From positions 4,216,001 through 4,280,000 of the forward strand of contig NZ_CP080377.1 of the NCBI RefSeq assembly GCF_019443505.1: DNA of 64,000 bases, read 5' to 3'. This DNA comes from Janthinobacterium sp. PAMC25594 (GTDB lineage Bacteria > Pseudomonadota > Gammaproteobacteria > Burkholderiales > Burkholderiaceae_D). Below, piece after piece: positions 17,438 through 26,246 of this stretch. The position numbers and the translations under genes are program-made. The notes under the pieces were generated by a model, which worked only from the letters and a program-made list of their open reading frames with translations, searched no databases and was not told where the DNA came from. How positions within the stretch are numbered: the first letter of the stretch is position 1; every line of letters begins with the position of its first letter.

Positions 17438-18430
17438 TCAGAATGTATGACGCATGCCCAGGTTGAAACCGCTGTTGCCGGTGCCATCGTCGGTGGCATT
17501 GCCAACCTTGTAAGTGGCGCCGTTCTTGTTCGTGATGTGGCCGTAACCTGTGTACAGGTCGCTGCGCTTGGACAGGGCGTAGAACGCGCCGATGGCCCAC
17601 TGCTGGGCGTCACGGTTCAGGTTGCTCTTGTCGTTGTGGCGGATGTACGACGCGACCAGCTTGGTGGCGCCGAACGGGGCGCTGAAGCCGACCAGGATGT
17701 CGTTGCTCTTGCTGTTGTCCAGGGCGCGGTTGTCGGCGTAGCCGAAGTTGCCTTGCACGACGCCAAAGTCGTAGCGCGTGGCCAGCAGGGTGTTGCGCGT
17801 TTGCTGGGTCGCCAGCGGATTTTCCTGGCGGTGGTGCGTCAGGGTCACGTTCAGCGGACCGTCGATGTAGTGCACGGCGCCGCCCATGCTGCGGTTTTTC
17901 GCATTATCGCCGGCCACTTCGCCAAAGCCATACGCCAGGTCGGCCGACAGCTTGCTCCAGGTCGGCGTGCTGTATTGCACCATGTTGTCGATGCGATAAT
18001 TCGTCGCCATAATGTTCGACGCCGTGCCGGCCAGGCCGATGACGAACGGATCGGCCACGTCGCGCAGGGCCAGGTAGTACGGCGTGTATTGGCGACCCAA
18101 GGTGACGGCGCCGGCGTTGCCGGTCAGGCCGACGTACGACTGGCGGCCGAACAGCCGGCCGCCCTGGCCCGAGGTGCCGGTATCGATATTGAAACCACTT
18201 TCCAGCACGAAAATGGCGGCCAGGCCACCACCCAGGTCTTCCTTGCCCTTGAAGCCGATGCGCGAGCCGGAAGCGACGCCGGAAGCGACGCGGTTCAGGC
18301 GGTTTCCAGCCGCATCCTTGTCGAACACCAGGCCGGCGTCAGCCACGCCATACATGGTGACGCTCGATTGGGCCATGGCGCCGGTGGAGGCTACGCCAAG
18401 GGTCAGCAGGGTAAACAGGACTTTTTTCAT
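17438..18430 (-). CDS. Gram-negative porin (betaproteobacterial OmpC-like type)
   Basis: The 330-residue protein has a signal peptide ending GAMA, the family start QSSVTMYGVADAGLVFD, the block GFKGKEDLGGGLAAIFVLESGFN, the FGRQSYVGLTG and LGRQYTPYY phrases, and a C-terminal Phe (NLGMRHTF). These are hallmarks of 16-strand trimeric general porins in Burkholderiales. It lies between dctA and dctBD on the same strand, so it may give outer-membrane passage to C4-dicarboxylates; that role is inferred from position. A terminator follows directly. Confidence 0.92.
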   Translation of the reverse strand: MKKVLFTLLTLGVASTGAMAQSSVTMYGVADAGLVFDKDAAGNRLNRVASGVASGSRIGFKGKEDLGGGLAAIFVLESGFNIDTGTSGQGGRLFGRQSYVGLTGNAGAVTLGRQYTPYYLALRDVADPFVIGLAGTASNIMATNYRIDNMVQYSTPTWSKLSADLAYGFGEVAGDNAKNRSMGGAVHYIDGPLNVTLTHHRQENPLATQQTRNTLLATRYDFGVVQGNFGYADNRALDNSKSNDILVGFSAPFGATKLVASYIRHNDKSNLNRDAQQWAIGAFYALSKRSDLYTGYGHITNKNGATYKVGNATDDGTGNSGFNLGMRHTF

Positions 18431-18497
18431 GAAAATCTCTCTAATAAGTTGGAATGACTACTGATCGCACTACCTGACTGCTTGTTACTCAACATGG

Positions 18498-18531
18498 ACA
18501 ACAAATAAATGGCCCGCTTGTGGCGGGCCAT
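18498..18531 (-). terminator. Intrinsic terminator of dctA
   Basis: ATGGCCCGC (18509-18517) pairs with GCGGGCCAT (18523-18531) around five bases; the reverse strand continues TTTATTTGTTGT. It lies just after the dctA stop. Confidence 0.75.
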
Positions 18532-18538
18532 GGCGCTA

Positions 18539-19852
18539 TCAGGCTTTGCTAGCGTGATCCGCTTCGCCCCAATGGCTTTCCGTGTTCTGGTTGGCGGCGT
18601 TGGCCGCGGCGGCTTCTTCCTCGGTGGCCAGGCCACCTTCCCACTTGGCGACGACGGCCGTGGCGACGGCATTGCCGACCGCGTTGGTGGCCGAACGGCC
18701 CATGTCGAGGAATTGGTCGACACCCATCAGCAGCAGCAAGCCCGCTTCCGGGATATTGAATTGGTTCAGGGTCGCGGCAATCACCACCAGCGAGGCGCGC
18801 GGCACGCCGGCCATGCCTTTCGAGGTCAGCATCAGCAGCAGCAGCATGGTGATCTGCGTGCCGATCGACAGGTCGATACCGTAGGCTTGCGCGATGAACA
18901 GCACGGCGAAGGTGCAGTACATCATCGAGCCATCGAGATTGAAGGAGTAGCCCATTGGCAACACAAAACTGGAAATCTTGCGGTCCACGCCGAACTGGTC
19001 GAGCGCCGTCAGCAGTTTTGGATACGCTGCTTCCGAGCTGGCCGTCGAGAATGCCAGCAGGAATGGTTCGCGGATCAGGCCGACGAGCTTGAAGATGCGC
19101 GGGCCGATGACGACGAAGCCGGCGCCGATCAGCAGGGTCCACAGGCACAGCAGGCCCAGGTAGAAACCGCCCATGAATTTGGCAAACGTGACCAGCACGC
19201 CCAGGCCGTGGGTGGTGATGACGGAGGCCATGGCGGCGAACACGGCCAGCGGGGCCAGGTTCATGATGGTGCCGGTGATGCGCAGCATGACTTGTGCCAG
19301 CTGGTCGACGACGGCCGTCAGGGTCTTGCCCGATTCGCCCAGGCCGGCCAGTGCGCCGCCGAAGAAGATCGAGAATACCAGCACTTGCAGGATTTCATTG
19401 TTGGCCATGGCCTCGATCGGCGACTTCGGCACCAGGTGCGTGAAGAAATCTTTCAAGGTGAAGGCGGCCGTTTTCAAATTGGTCGAAGCGTGTACGTCCG
19501 GCAGTGGCAGGCCCAGGTTGGTACCCAGTTGCATCAGGTTCGACAGCACCATGCCCAGCGCCAGCGAGACCAGCGAGGCGACGACGAACCAGCACATGGC
19601 TTTCAAGCCGATGCGGCCCGCCGTCTTGCCGTCGCCCATGTGGGCGATACCGACCGTCAGGGTGGAGAACACCAGCAGCGCGATGATCATCTTGATCAGG
19701 CGCAGGAAGACGTCGGTGACGATGGAAATATTGCCAGCGATCTGAGCGCTGAGCTTGGCATCAGGGAAGGCGGTGTTGCATCCATAGCCCACGGCAATGC
19801 CGAGGATCATGGCAATCAGGATGTACAGGGTTAATGGCCGTTTCTTTTTCAT
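18539..19852 (-). CDS. dctA: C4-dicarboxylate:cation symporter DctA
   Basis: The 437-residue protein is a DAACS-family transporter bringing succinate, fumarate and malate across the inner membrane. It has about eight helices plus two re-entrant loops, the Ser-rich hairpin FLLAFSTASSEAAYPKLL, and the substrate/ion motifs LPMGYSFNLDGSMMY and the helical GMAGVPRASLVVIAATL block. The ATG at 19852 follows GGAGGAG. A sigma-54-type promoter candidate lies about 130 bases upstream, matching control by DctBD encoded nearby. Confidence 0.95.
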   Translation of the reverse strand: MKKKRPLTLYILIAMILGIAVGYGCNTAFPDAKLSAQIAGNISIVTDVFLRLIKMIIALLVFSTLTVGIAHMGDGKTAGRIGLKAMCWFVVASLVSLALGMVLSNLMQLGTNLGLPLPDVHASTNLKTAAFTLKDFFTHLVPKSPIEAMANNEILQVLVFSIFFGGALAGLGESGKTLTAVVDQLAQVMLRITGTIMNLAPLAVFAAMASVITTHGLGVLVTFAKFMGGFYLGLLCLWTLLIGAGFVVIGPRIFKLVGLIREPFLLAFSTASSEAAYPKLLTALDQFGVDRKISSFVLPMGYSFNLDGSMMYCTFAVLFIAQAYGIDLSIGTQITMLLLLMLTSKGMAGVPRASLVVIAATLNQFNIPEAGLLLLMGVDQFLDMGRSATNAVGNAVATAVVAKWEGGLATEEEAAAANAANQNTESHWGEADHASKA

Positions 19853-19979
19853 TTTGACTCCTCCGGTGAAACGCCGCTGTGAGCGGATTATTGATAGCGA
19901 GCAACTCAAGCTTGGAGTCAGTATTTCTCAAAAACAAGCCTTTGCGTGCCAGCGATTATTTGCAGCAAAACCTGTACAT

Positions 19980-19995
19980 AGCAAAGGATATGCCT
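19980..19995 (-). promoter_or_regulatory. Candidate sigma-54 (-24/-12) promoter of dctA
   Basis: On the reverse strand the sequence is AGGCATA, TCCT, TTGCT. Compared with TGGCACG-N4-TTGCW the essential GG and GC are ten bases apart as required, and the -12 part is perfect. It would start transcription about 115 bases before dctA. An inverted repeat CGCAA-N10-TTGCG (20064-20083) about 70 bases further upstream is a possible activator site. The rest of the 19853-20226 gap shows no gene. Confidence 0.55.
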
Positions 19996-20181
19996 GAAAT
20001 GGGAATTTGCGACCTAACTTCTTAAGTTGTTGATTTAAGGAAGCTTTTTTGTTGCTTAGATGTCGCAATTTTGCACGCTTGCGCGAAATATTGGACGCGG
20101 CGGGCTATCGCTGTATGACTTTTCATACGCTAGTCGCGGCAGGGTGGCGGTACGGCAAAAAGACAAGATTATCAGGACAAT

Positions 20182-20207
20182 AAAAAAGCCCCTCCGAAGA
20201 GGGGCTT
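20182..20207 (-). terminator. Intrinsic terminator of the TonB receptor gene
   Basis: AAGCCCCTC (20186-20194) pairs with GAGGGGCTT (20199-20207) around CGAA; the reverse strand continues with a T run. Confidence 0.88.
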
Positions 20208-20226
20208 GAAATAGCGCAATGCGTGT

Positions 20227-22560
20227 TTAGAACTTGATATTGGCCGTCAGGCTGAACGAACGGGGCTGGCCCGGGGTGTAGCGGAAGCCGGACTTGTTGA
20301 TGGCCGCCACATAGGTCTTGTCGGCCAGGTTGTAGGCGTTCAACTGCAAGTCGAGGTTCTTGTTGACGGTGTAGGTTGCCATGGCGTCGAAGACCCAGTA
20401 GGCATCCACGCGGGCCGGCGTGCCGACGGCGCCATCGGTGCCGCGCAACATTTCACCCACGTAACGCGCGCCGCCACCGATCTTCAGGCCAAACGGCAGG
20501 GTGTACGAAGTCCAGCTGGTGAACGCCTGTTTAGGCGTGTAGCTGAGGTTATTGATGCCGCTGGCCGTGACGACCTTGCCCGACTCGACCTTGGTATTCA
20601 TGCGCGTGTAGCCGGCGCTGACCAGCCAGTTCGGCATGATCTCGCCCACCATGCCGATCTCGACGCCTTGCACGCGCTTCTTGCCGGTCTGGTAATAAAT
20701 GGTCGAGATGACAGGATCCTGTTCCACTTCATTCTTGACGGTGGTCTGGTAGACGGCGGCCGACAGCGACAGTTTTTGCTTCAGGAAGTCCCACTTGGTG
20801 CCGATTTCCTTGGTGGTGGTTTCTTGTGGGTCATAGTTCGGGTTTTGCGCGCTGCTGGCGCCCGTGCTCAGGGCGAAGTTGGTACCCGGTGGCGCCTTCG
20901 ACGTGGCCAGCAAGGCGTACACGCTGCTGTCCGGCGTCGGCTTGTACAGGGCCGAGATCTTGCCGTTGGCCAGGGTGTCGCTCAGGGTCAGGTGAGTGGG
21001 AATTGGTGTGCCCACTGGCAATGGCTGTACCGCCGGCGACTTGACGGCTGTTTGCAGGGTGACGGCGTCATAGGTGGTGTTGAAGTGGTCGAAGCGCACG
21101 CCGCCATTGAAGATCCACTTGTCGCCGAACTTGATGGTGTCAAAGACATATGCGCTTTGCGTGTTGACTTCGCCTTCGGTGAAGGCGCCGCTGCGCACGG
21201 GCTGGTAGCCGGTGACGGGGTCGCGCGGGTTCGGGTGGTACAGATTGGCGTCCGGCAAGGTGCCCAGGCTGGCAGGCACATAGCCGTAGTTGGTCTGTTT
21301 TTCGCTGGTGAACTCGGCGCCGGCCACCACGGAGTGTTTCAGCACGCCCGTGTCGAACTGTGCGCTGACGACGGTCTGGTTGGTCAGGATCGTGTTTTCC
21401 TGGTCCTTCACGGTGCGCAGCGAGCGCGCCAGGGTCCAGGTCGACGGATCGGTGACGACCGGCGTCTTCAGGTTGTCCATGCTGCCCATGAAGGCCGTCA
21501 GCAGGTAATCCTGCTTGGTCTTGCCGTAGCGCGTGGTGTTTTGCAGTTGCAGCGTAGGCGAAAAATCATGGTCGATGCGCAAGGTGCCCATGTCGGCCTT
21601 GACCTTGTCGTGGTCCGCGGTGGAACCGTAGAAATTCTTTGGATCGACCCGCGCCGCGCTGTTCAGGAAGGTGCGCACCACCGGTTTCTCTTTCGTGGCG
21701 ACGTCCGGCGCCGAGTAGCCTGGCAAGCCGATGGTCGGCACGAAGCCGTCGGGTACGTTGTTTTGATCCACGTGCAGGTAGCTGGCGGTGATGCGCGTCG
21801 GCTTGCCGATGCCGAAGGTGACGGTAGGCGCGAAGGCCCAGCGCTTGTTGGTGACTTCATCGCGCGCCGGGTTGCCGCTGTCCTGCGTCATCAGGTTCAG
21901 GCGCAAGGCCGTGCCCGAGTCGCTGTCGAGGATGCGGTTCCAGTCGGCCGTGGCGCGTTTCTGCTTGCCGCTGCCCACCGTCAGCAGAGAGTTGAATTTG
22001 TTTTCCATGCTGGCCGTCTTGCTGACCAGGTTGATCGAACCGGTGGGCGAACCGCGGCCGCTGTCCGTGCCCGCCGGGCCCTTCAGTACATCGATCTGTT
22101 CGATGTTGAAGACGTCGCGCGAGATGGAACCCACGTCGCGCACGCCATCGACATAGATGCTGCCCGAGGCATCGAAGCCGCGCATGTAGACGGCATCGCC
22201 CGTGTTCGTGTTGCCGTTTTCGCCGAGGAAGAAGGTACCGACGCCTGGCGTGTTGCGCAGCGCATCCGTCAGGGTCAGCGCGCCTTGCTGTTCGATCAAT
22301 TCCTTCTTGATCACGACGATGGTTTGCGGCGTATTGACCAGCTCTTCCGTGTATTTCGGCGACGAGGCTTTTTCGGCCTTGAAATCATTTTCCTTGGAGC
22401 CCACGACCTTGATTTCGTTCAGGGTTTGCTGCGATGCCGGGGCACTTTGGCCGGCCGGGTCGGCCGCCTGAGCGGCGACGGGCAGCAGCATCACGGCCAG
22501 GGCGGCGCCGATGTGCTGGTTGAAACGGGTTGGGGCGTGTTTGCGGCTCTTGATTGCCAT
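20227..22560 (-). CDS. TonB-dependent siderophore receptor (Fiu-like catecholate type)
   Basis: The 777-residue outer-membrane receptor has a signal peptide (1-32, ending AQA), a plug domain (about 60-175, with TPQTIVVIKKELIEQQG, LRNTPGV and YMRGFDASGSIYVDGVRD), and a 22-strand barrel ending in Phe (LTANIKF). The block LKGPAGTDSGRGSPTGSINLVSK is typical of Fiu/FiuA-like catecholate receptors. There is no N-terminal signalling extension, so it should not be driven by a FecI-type sigma factor. A Fur box 133 bases upstream fits iron control. The exact siderophore cannot be read from sequence. Confidence 0.92.
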   Translation of the reverse strand: MAIKSRKHAPTRFNQHIGAALAVMLLPVAAQAADPAGQSAPASQQTLNEIKVVGSKENDFKAEKASSPKYTEELVNTPQTIVVIKKELIEQQGALTLTDALRNTPGVGTFFLGENGNTNTGDAVYMRGFDASGSIYVDGVRDVGSISRDVFNIEQIDVLKGPAGTDSGRGSPTGSINLVSKTASMENKFNSLLTVGSGKQKRATADWNRILDSDSGTALRLNLMTQDSGNPARDEVTNKRWAFAPTVTFGIGKPTRITASYLHVDQNNVPDGFVPTIGLPGYSAPDVATKEKPVVRTFLNSAARVDPKNFYGSTADHDKVKADMGTLRIDHDFSPTLQLQNTTRYGKTKQDYLLTAFMGSMDNLKTPVVTDPSTWTLARSLRTVKDQENTILTNQTVVSAQFDTGVLKHSVVAGAEFTSEKQTNYGYVPASLGTLPDANLYHPNPRDPVTGYQPVRSGAFTEGEVNTQSAYVFDTIKFGDKWIFNGGVRFDHFNTTYDAVTLQTAVKSPAVQPLPVGTPIPTHLTLSDTLANGKISALYKPTPDSSVYALLATSKAPPGTNFALSTGASSAQNPNYDPQETTTKEIGTKWDFLKQKLSLSAAVYQTTVKNEVEQDPVISTIYYQTGKKRVQGVEIGMVGEIMPNWLVSAGYTRMNTKVESGKVVTASGINNLSYTPKQAFTSWTSYTLPFGLKIGGGARYVGEMLRGTDGAVGTPARVDAYWVFDAMATYTVNKNLDLQLNAYNLADKTYVAAINKSGFRYTPGQPRSFSLTANIKF

Positions 22561-22692
22561 CTTGCTCTCTCGATAAGTTCAGGGTGGTGGTTCCTGGCTG
22601 GCTCTGCGCCGCTGTGCTTGGGCACGCGGGCAAGTGGCTGGCGATGGAGACGGAATAGGCGGTATTGTAATAACTGGGCGCTATTTCGTAAA

Positions 22693-22707
22693 TGAGAATC
22701 GTTATCA
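22693..22707. promoter_or_regulatory. Fur box upstream of the TonB receptor
   Basis: TGAGAATCGTTATCA is a 7-1-7 inverted repeat that differs from the Fur core TGATAATNATTATCA at two positions. It sits between the divergent receptor and nudC genes, 133 bases before the receptor start, where binding of Fe-Fur would repress the receptor. Confidence 0.75.
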
Positions 22708-22853
22708 GTATCGTTTACGCAACGGATTGGGCGTGCCGCAAAAAAAATACGCGCATGGCGCATGAATGCTTGCTTTGCGGCCCCGCCGCTGCTATGCGCG
22801 CAAGCGTCCGGCGGCGGGAGTATGATGAGCAACCTTTACAAGCGACCTCCAGC

Positions 22854-23693
22854 ATGCTCCAGACTCCCGATGCCTTTGTTCCCCTGATCGACGTGCCCGA
22901 ACCGGCCCCGGCCGCCACCGAGACGCTGACGTTTGTCTTTCACCGCGGGCGTTTATTGTTGCGTACGCCCGGGCTGACCTTGCCCACGGCCGCCGAGGCG
23001 GCCGCGCTCGATATCGAGCTGAGTCGCGCCCAGCCCGTGGGCCTGTGGCAAGGCCGCTATTGCCAGACGGTCTGGACAGATGACGAGCTGTTGCCCGCCG
23101 ATAGCGGCTTGGCGTATCACGGCATGCGTTCGCTGTTCAACGCCGTCGACGATGGCTTCCTGGGCCTGGCCAGCCGCGCTGTGCAGCTGGCCGAGTGGGC
23201 GCGCACGCACCGCCATTGCGGCGTGTGCGCCACGCCCATGCAGCGCACGCGCGGCGAACGCTGTTTTACGTGCGCCGCCTGCGGCATGCTCGCGTATCCG
23301 CGCATCTCGCCGGCCATGATGGTGCTGATACGCAAGGGCGACCAGGTGCTGCTGGCCATGCATAAAAACTCGCCATCGCAGCGCTTCAGCCCGCTAGCCG
23401 GTTTCCTGGAAGCGGGCGAATCGATCGAGGAAGCCGTGCACCGCGAAGTGATGGAAGAGGTGGGCTTGCGCGTGCATAACTTGCAGTACTTCATGAGCCA
23501 GTCCTGGCCGTTTCCCCATTCGCTGATGATTGCGTTTACGGCCGATTACCTCGACGGCGAGATCCGTCTGGACGAGAACGAGATCGCCGAGGCGCGCTGG
23601 TTCGGCCCCGGCGATGCCTGGCCGGAAGCGAGTTCCAGCGTGTCGATCTCGGCGCTGCTGGTCGGCGCGCACCGTCCGCCGGCAGTGTCGTAA
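22854..23693 (+). CDS. nudC: NADH pyrophosphatase / NAD-cap hydrolase NudC
   Basis: NudC cuts NAD(H) to NMN(H) and AMP and removes NAD caps from RNA. The 279-residue protein has a zinc ribbon (HCGVCATPM ... CFTCAACG, about 121-145), the Nudix box GFLEAGESIEEAVHREVMEE beginning near residue 182, and the family-specific tail motif SQSWPFPHS just after it. The ATG at 22854 has no strong ribosome site, but upstream in-frame codons lack family similarity. It is divergent from the TonB receptor and 74 bases before folE. Confidence 0.93.
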   Translation: MLQTPDAFVPLIDVPEPAPAATETLTFVFHRGRLLLRTPGLTLPTAAEAAALDIELSRAQPVGLWQGRYCQTVWTDDELLPADSGLAYHGMRSLFNAVDDGFLGLASRAVQLAEWARTHRHCGVCATPMQRTRGERCFTCAACGMLAYPRISPAMMVLIRKGDQVLLAMHKNSPSQRFSPLAGFLEAGESIEEAVHREVMEEVGLRVHNLQYFMSQSWPFPHSLMIAFTADYLDGEIRLDENEIAEARWFGPGDAWPEASSSVSISALLVGAHRPPAVS

Positions 23694-23767
23694 AGCGGGG
23701 GCTGCTCAGGCAGCTTGCCGCATTTTCTATATACTGGCGGCAATTGAAAATTTTAGGGTGGTGTAGC

Positions 23768-24334
23768 ATGTCTCAAGAAGAATTCTCCGAAAACGACTGG
23801 CGCCGGCTGATCAGCAGCTTTGGCGAAGACCCGCAGCGTCCTGGCCTGCTGGAAACGCCGGCGCGCGTGGCCAAGGCGTGGAAGCACTGGACGTCCGGCT
23901 ATGGCCAGGACCCGGTGGACTTGCTGAAAGCCTTTGAAGATGGCGCGGAACAGTACAACGAGCTGATCGTCGTGCGCGGCATCCCAGTCTACAGCCATTG
24001 CGAACACCATCTGGCGCCGTTCTTTGGCAAGGCCACCATCGGTTACGTGCCCAACGGCAAGATCGTCGGCTTGTCGAAATTGACGCGCCTGGTCGATTGC
24101 TTCTCCAAGCGCCTGCAAGTGCAGGAGCGCATGACGATGCAGATCGCCAATGCCCTGATGGAAGTGCTGGAACCGAAATCGGTGGGCGTGGTCGTACGCT
24201 GCCGTCACCTGTGCATGGAAAGCCGCGGCATCCGCACGCCGGGCGAAGAAACCATCACCTCGGCGATGCTGGGCGAGATGCAGCCGAACCTGGCGCTGCG
24301 CACGGAATTTTTGGCCCTGGCGCGCGAAGTTTGA
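23768..24334 (+). CDS. folE: GTP cyclohydrolase I
   Basis: FolE opens GTP to dihydroneopterin triphosphate, the first step to tetrahydrofolate. The 188-residue protein has the zinc ligands in YSHCEHHLAPF (about 74-84) and RCRHLCMESRG (about 144-154) and the conserved stretch GKIVGLSKLTRLVDCFSKR. Length fits the short bacterial type. AGGG lies ten bases before the ATG. A strong terminator follows at 24359. Confidence 0.95.
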   Translation: MSQEEFSENDWRRLISSFGEDPQRPGLLETPARVAKAWKHWTSGYGQDPVDLLKAFEDGAEQYNELIVVRGIPVYSHCEHHLAPFFGKATIGYVPNGKIVGLSKLTRLVDCFSKRLQVQERMTMQIANALMEVLEPKSVGVVVRCRHLCMESRGIRTPGEETITSAMLGEMQPNLALRTEFLALAREV

Positions 24335-24358
24335 TTATTTCGGCGACGATGCAGGACG

Positions 24359-24383
24359 AAGGCGGCTGATGCCGCCTTTTTTT
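24359..24383 (+). terminator. Intrinsic terminator of folE
   Basis: AAGGCGGC (24359-24366) and GCCGCCTT (24371-24378) form a stem with loop TGAT and a T run to 24383. It overlaps the end of the AraC-type gene on the other strand by two bases. Confidence 0.88.
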
Positions 24384-25224
24384 ATATTCTTCCGGATTCC
24401 CGTTGCGCCAGATAACGCGCTGGCGGCTTGCCCACCGCCTTGCGGAACATGGTGACAAAACCGCTGGTGTTTTCATAGCCCAGTTCCAGCGCCACCGCTT
24501 TCACGCTGCGCCCTTGCGCCAGCCGCTGCAAGGCAAGGATGACGTGCAATTGCCGGCGCCAGCGGCCCACGCTCATGCCCATTTCCGCCAGTGACTGCCG
24601 GGTCATGCTGCGCTCGCTCATGCCGATGCGGCTGGCCCACTCGGCCAGCGTGCTTGTATCGGCTGGTTGCGCCAGCAGCAGGGCCGCCAGGCGGCGCAGG
24701 CGCGCGTCGCGCGGCATCGGCAAATGCAAGTCTTCCACCGGCGCGGCCGCCAATTCATCGAGCAGGGTGGCCACCAGGCGTTCCTGTGCCCCGTGCAGCG
24801 CGGTCAGGGTGGGAAAACCGGCCGCCTTGGCGATCAGTTCGCGCAGCAAGGGCGAGACGGCCACGGTGCAGCAGACGGCGGGCAAGGCCGGCGCCATGGC
24901 CGGCTCGACAAACAGGCAATAGCACTCGGCCTCGCCCACGCCGTGCGCCGAATGCATCAGGCCGCCCGGTATCCACACGGCGCACTGGGGCGGCACGATC
25001 CACACCCCGCTTTCCACTTCGCAATGTATGACGCCCCGAGTGGCGTACAGCAGCTGCCCCTTGCGGTGCTGGTGCGGCGCATGCTCCTCGTCCTCGCGCA
25101 CGCTGGCCAGGCCCACGGCCAGCAGCGGACGCAGCACGCCATCGACGTCGAAATCGATGAGGGAGGCCGAGGCGTCAAGGCCCAACTGGGTGGAGAGCAT
25201 GTTGGGCAGCAATGGACGGGACAT
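24382..25224 (-). CDS. AraC-family transcriptional regulator
   Basis: The 280-residue protein has an N-terminal cupin sensor (about 30-130, with HAPHQHRKGQLLYATRG and VWIPGGLMHSAHG) and a C-terminal double HTH (about 185-275, with LAEWASRIGMSERSMTR and VKAVALELGYENTSGFVTMFRKAVGKPPARY). This layout, with a His-rich cupin before the HTH, is that of the NimR-like AraC subgroup, which often controls a neighbouring transporter. Here the next gene upstream is a small hypothetical, so the target is unclear. Confidence 0.88.
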   Translation of the reverse strand: MSRPLLPNMLSTQLGLDASASLIDFDVDGVLRPLLAVGLASVREDEEHAPHQHRKGQLLYATRGVIHCEVESGVWIVPPQCAVWIPGGLMHSAHGVGEAECYCLFVEPAMAPALPAVCCTVAVSPLLRELIAKAAGFPTLTALHGAQERLVATLLDELAAAPVEDLHLPMPRDARLRRLAALLLAQPADTSTLAEWASRIGMSERSMTRQSLAEMGMSVGRWRRQLHVILALQRLAQGRSVKAVALELGYENTSGFVTMFRKAVGKPPARYLAQRESGRI

Positions 25225-25391
25225 GGGCGGCTTTGGCTGGATTGAATAATATTGTGGCTATTTTATGCAATGACGTCGGGCGCCGCCATCGGTATCGTAT
25301 GCTTATCCGCAGCCCCGCTTCAACGGCAACCGCCGCCGCCAGTGTTCTGATGAAGGTAAGGAGGAACGGCAACCCCCGAAGGAGTCACACC

Positions 25392-25811
25392 ATGCTACTT
25401 GATTTATCCACTTTCCCCCTCGTCTGGATGCGCCGCGAGGCAGCGCCTGACCAGCCCGATATGCTGTTTGCCCAGTTTGACGCCTTGCTGGCGCGCCGCC
25501 AGCCATGTGTCATCCTCAGCGAGGAATGTTTTGACGAGGACGGGCATGCGCACCCGCAGGAAGAGCGCAAGCGGGCCGCGCTCTGGATGAAGCAGAACAA
25601 GGCGGTCATCCGCGCGTATATCCAGGGCATGGTGCTGGTCGAACCGAGCGCCGCCAAGCGCCTGGCCGGCAAGGCCTTCGCCGTCATGTTCGGCAAGTTC
25701 TGGGGCTATCCCCTGCATTTCGGCACCAGCCGCGACGACGCGCTCGACATCGCGCAGCATTTGATCAAGGCGTGGCTGCCGCCGCAAAATGATCTGACAC
25801 AGCGTTCCTAA
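25392..25811 (+). CDS. Hypothetical protein, 139 residues
   Basis: The ATG at 25392 has AAGGAG seven bases upstream. The protein is soluble and has no signal peptide. It alternates short strands and helices: LDLSTFPLVWMRRE, a block PCVILSEECFDEDGHAHPQEERKRAALWMKQNK, then IQGMVLVEPSAAKRLAGKAFAVMFGKFWGYPLHF. The shape recalls small STAS-like proteins of unknown role, but I do not recognise the family. It is divergent from the AraC-type gene across 167 bases and overlaps the next gene's stop codon by four bases, convergently. Confidence 0.65.
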   Translation: MLLDLSTFPLVWMRREAAPDQPDMLFAQFDALLARRQPCVILSEECFDEDGHAHPQEERKRAALWMKQNKAVIRAYIQGMVLVEPSAAKRLAGKAFAVMFGKFWGYPLHFGTSRDDALDIAQHLIKAWLPPQNDLTQRS

Positions 25812-26173
25812 TAGCGGTAGTCGTTGACGAAATGCTTGGTAAAGTTGTACTTGCTGCCGCCGTCGAGCAAGTCGACCAGGCGTTTCGGCGCCGAGGCCGA
25901 CATGAAGGCGTCGGCGGCGCCGCCCGTGCTGCGGAACCTCATGCCGGGGCTGAGGATCTGGCTGGCGCCGATCTTCAGGTGCTGGAAGCTTTTCGTTTTC
26001 TCATTGTTGAGGATGAAGTGCAATTCCTGCTTGAAGGTCAGGAAGGGAATCTTCAGCCACCAGCCTTCGTCCGTGCCATAGCTGGCGACGCTGGAAAAAT
26101 GCGTGTTCTTGTCCGTCAGCGTGGGTTTGCCCAGGCGGTCGTTGATGCGTTTCATGGCTTCATTCTTGGTCAT
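25808..26173 (-). CDS. Hypothetical protein, 121 residues
   Basis: The protein starts MTKNEAMKRINDRLGKPTL, is rich in Lys, Phe and Ser and has no signal or membrane segment. The middle reads WWLKIPFLTFKQELHFILNN. I do not recognise the family. Codon use looks normal for the region. Its stop overlaps the stop of the preceding plus-strand gene by four bases. Confidence 0.6.
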   Translation of the reverse strand: MTKNEAMKRINDRLGKPTLTDKNTHFSSVASYGTDEGWWLKIPFLTFKQELHFILNNEKTKSFQHLKIGASQILSPGMRFRSTGGAADAFMSASAPKRLVDLLDGGSKYNFTKHFVNDYRY

Positions 26174-26246
26174 GCTGTTCTTTCGTGATTCGATCTATGC
26201 GGCGTGCATTCTGACACAGGCGCGCCGCCGCGTGCCATCGAATGCC

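Noticed and set aside
19938..19951. TGGCACG-like sequence on the reverse strand upstream of dctA
   Set aside because: The -24-like part is good but the GG to GC distance is nine, not ten, and no TTGC follows at the right place. The site at 19980-19995 fits better.
15568..22695. Long plus-strand frames opposite dctB, the porin, dctA and the TonB receptor
   Set aside because: Same reason: each sits on a confident gene in the complementary frame and shows composition typical of antisense translation.
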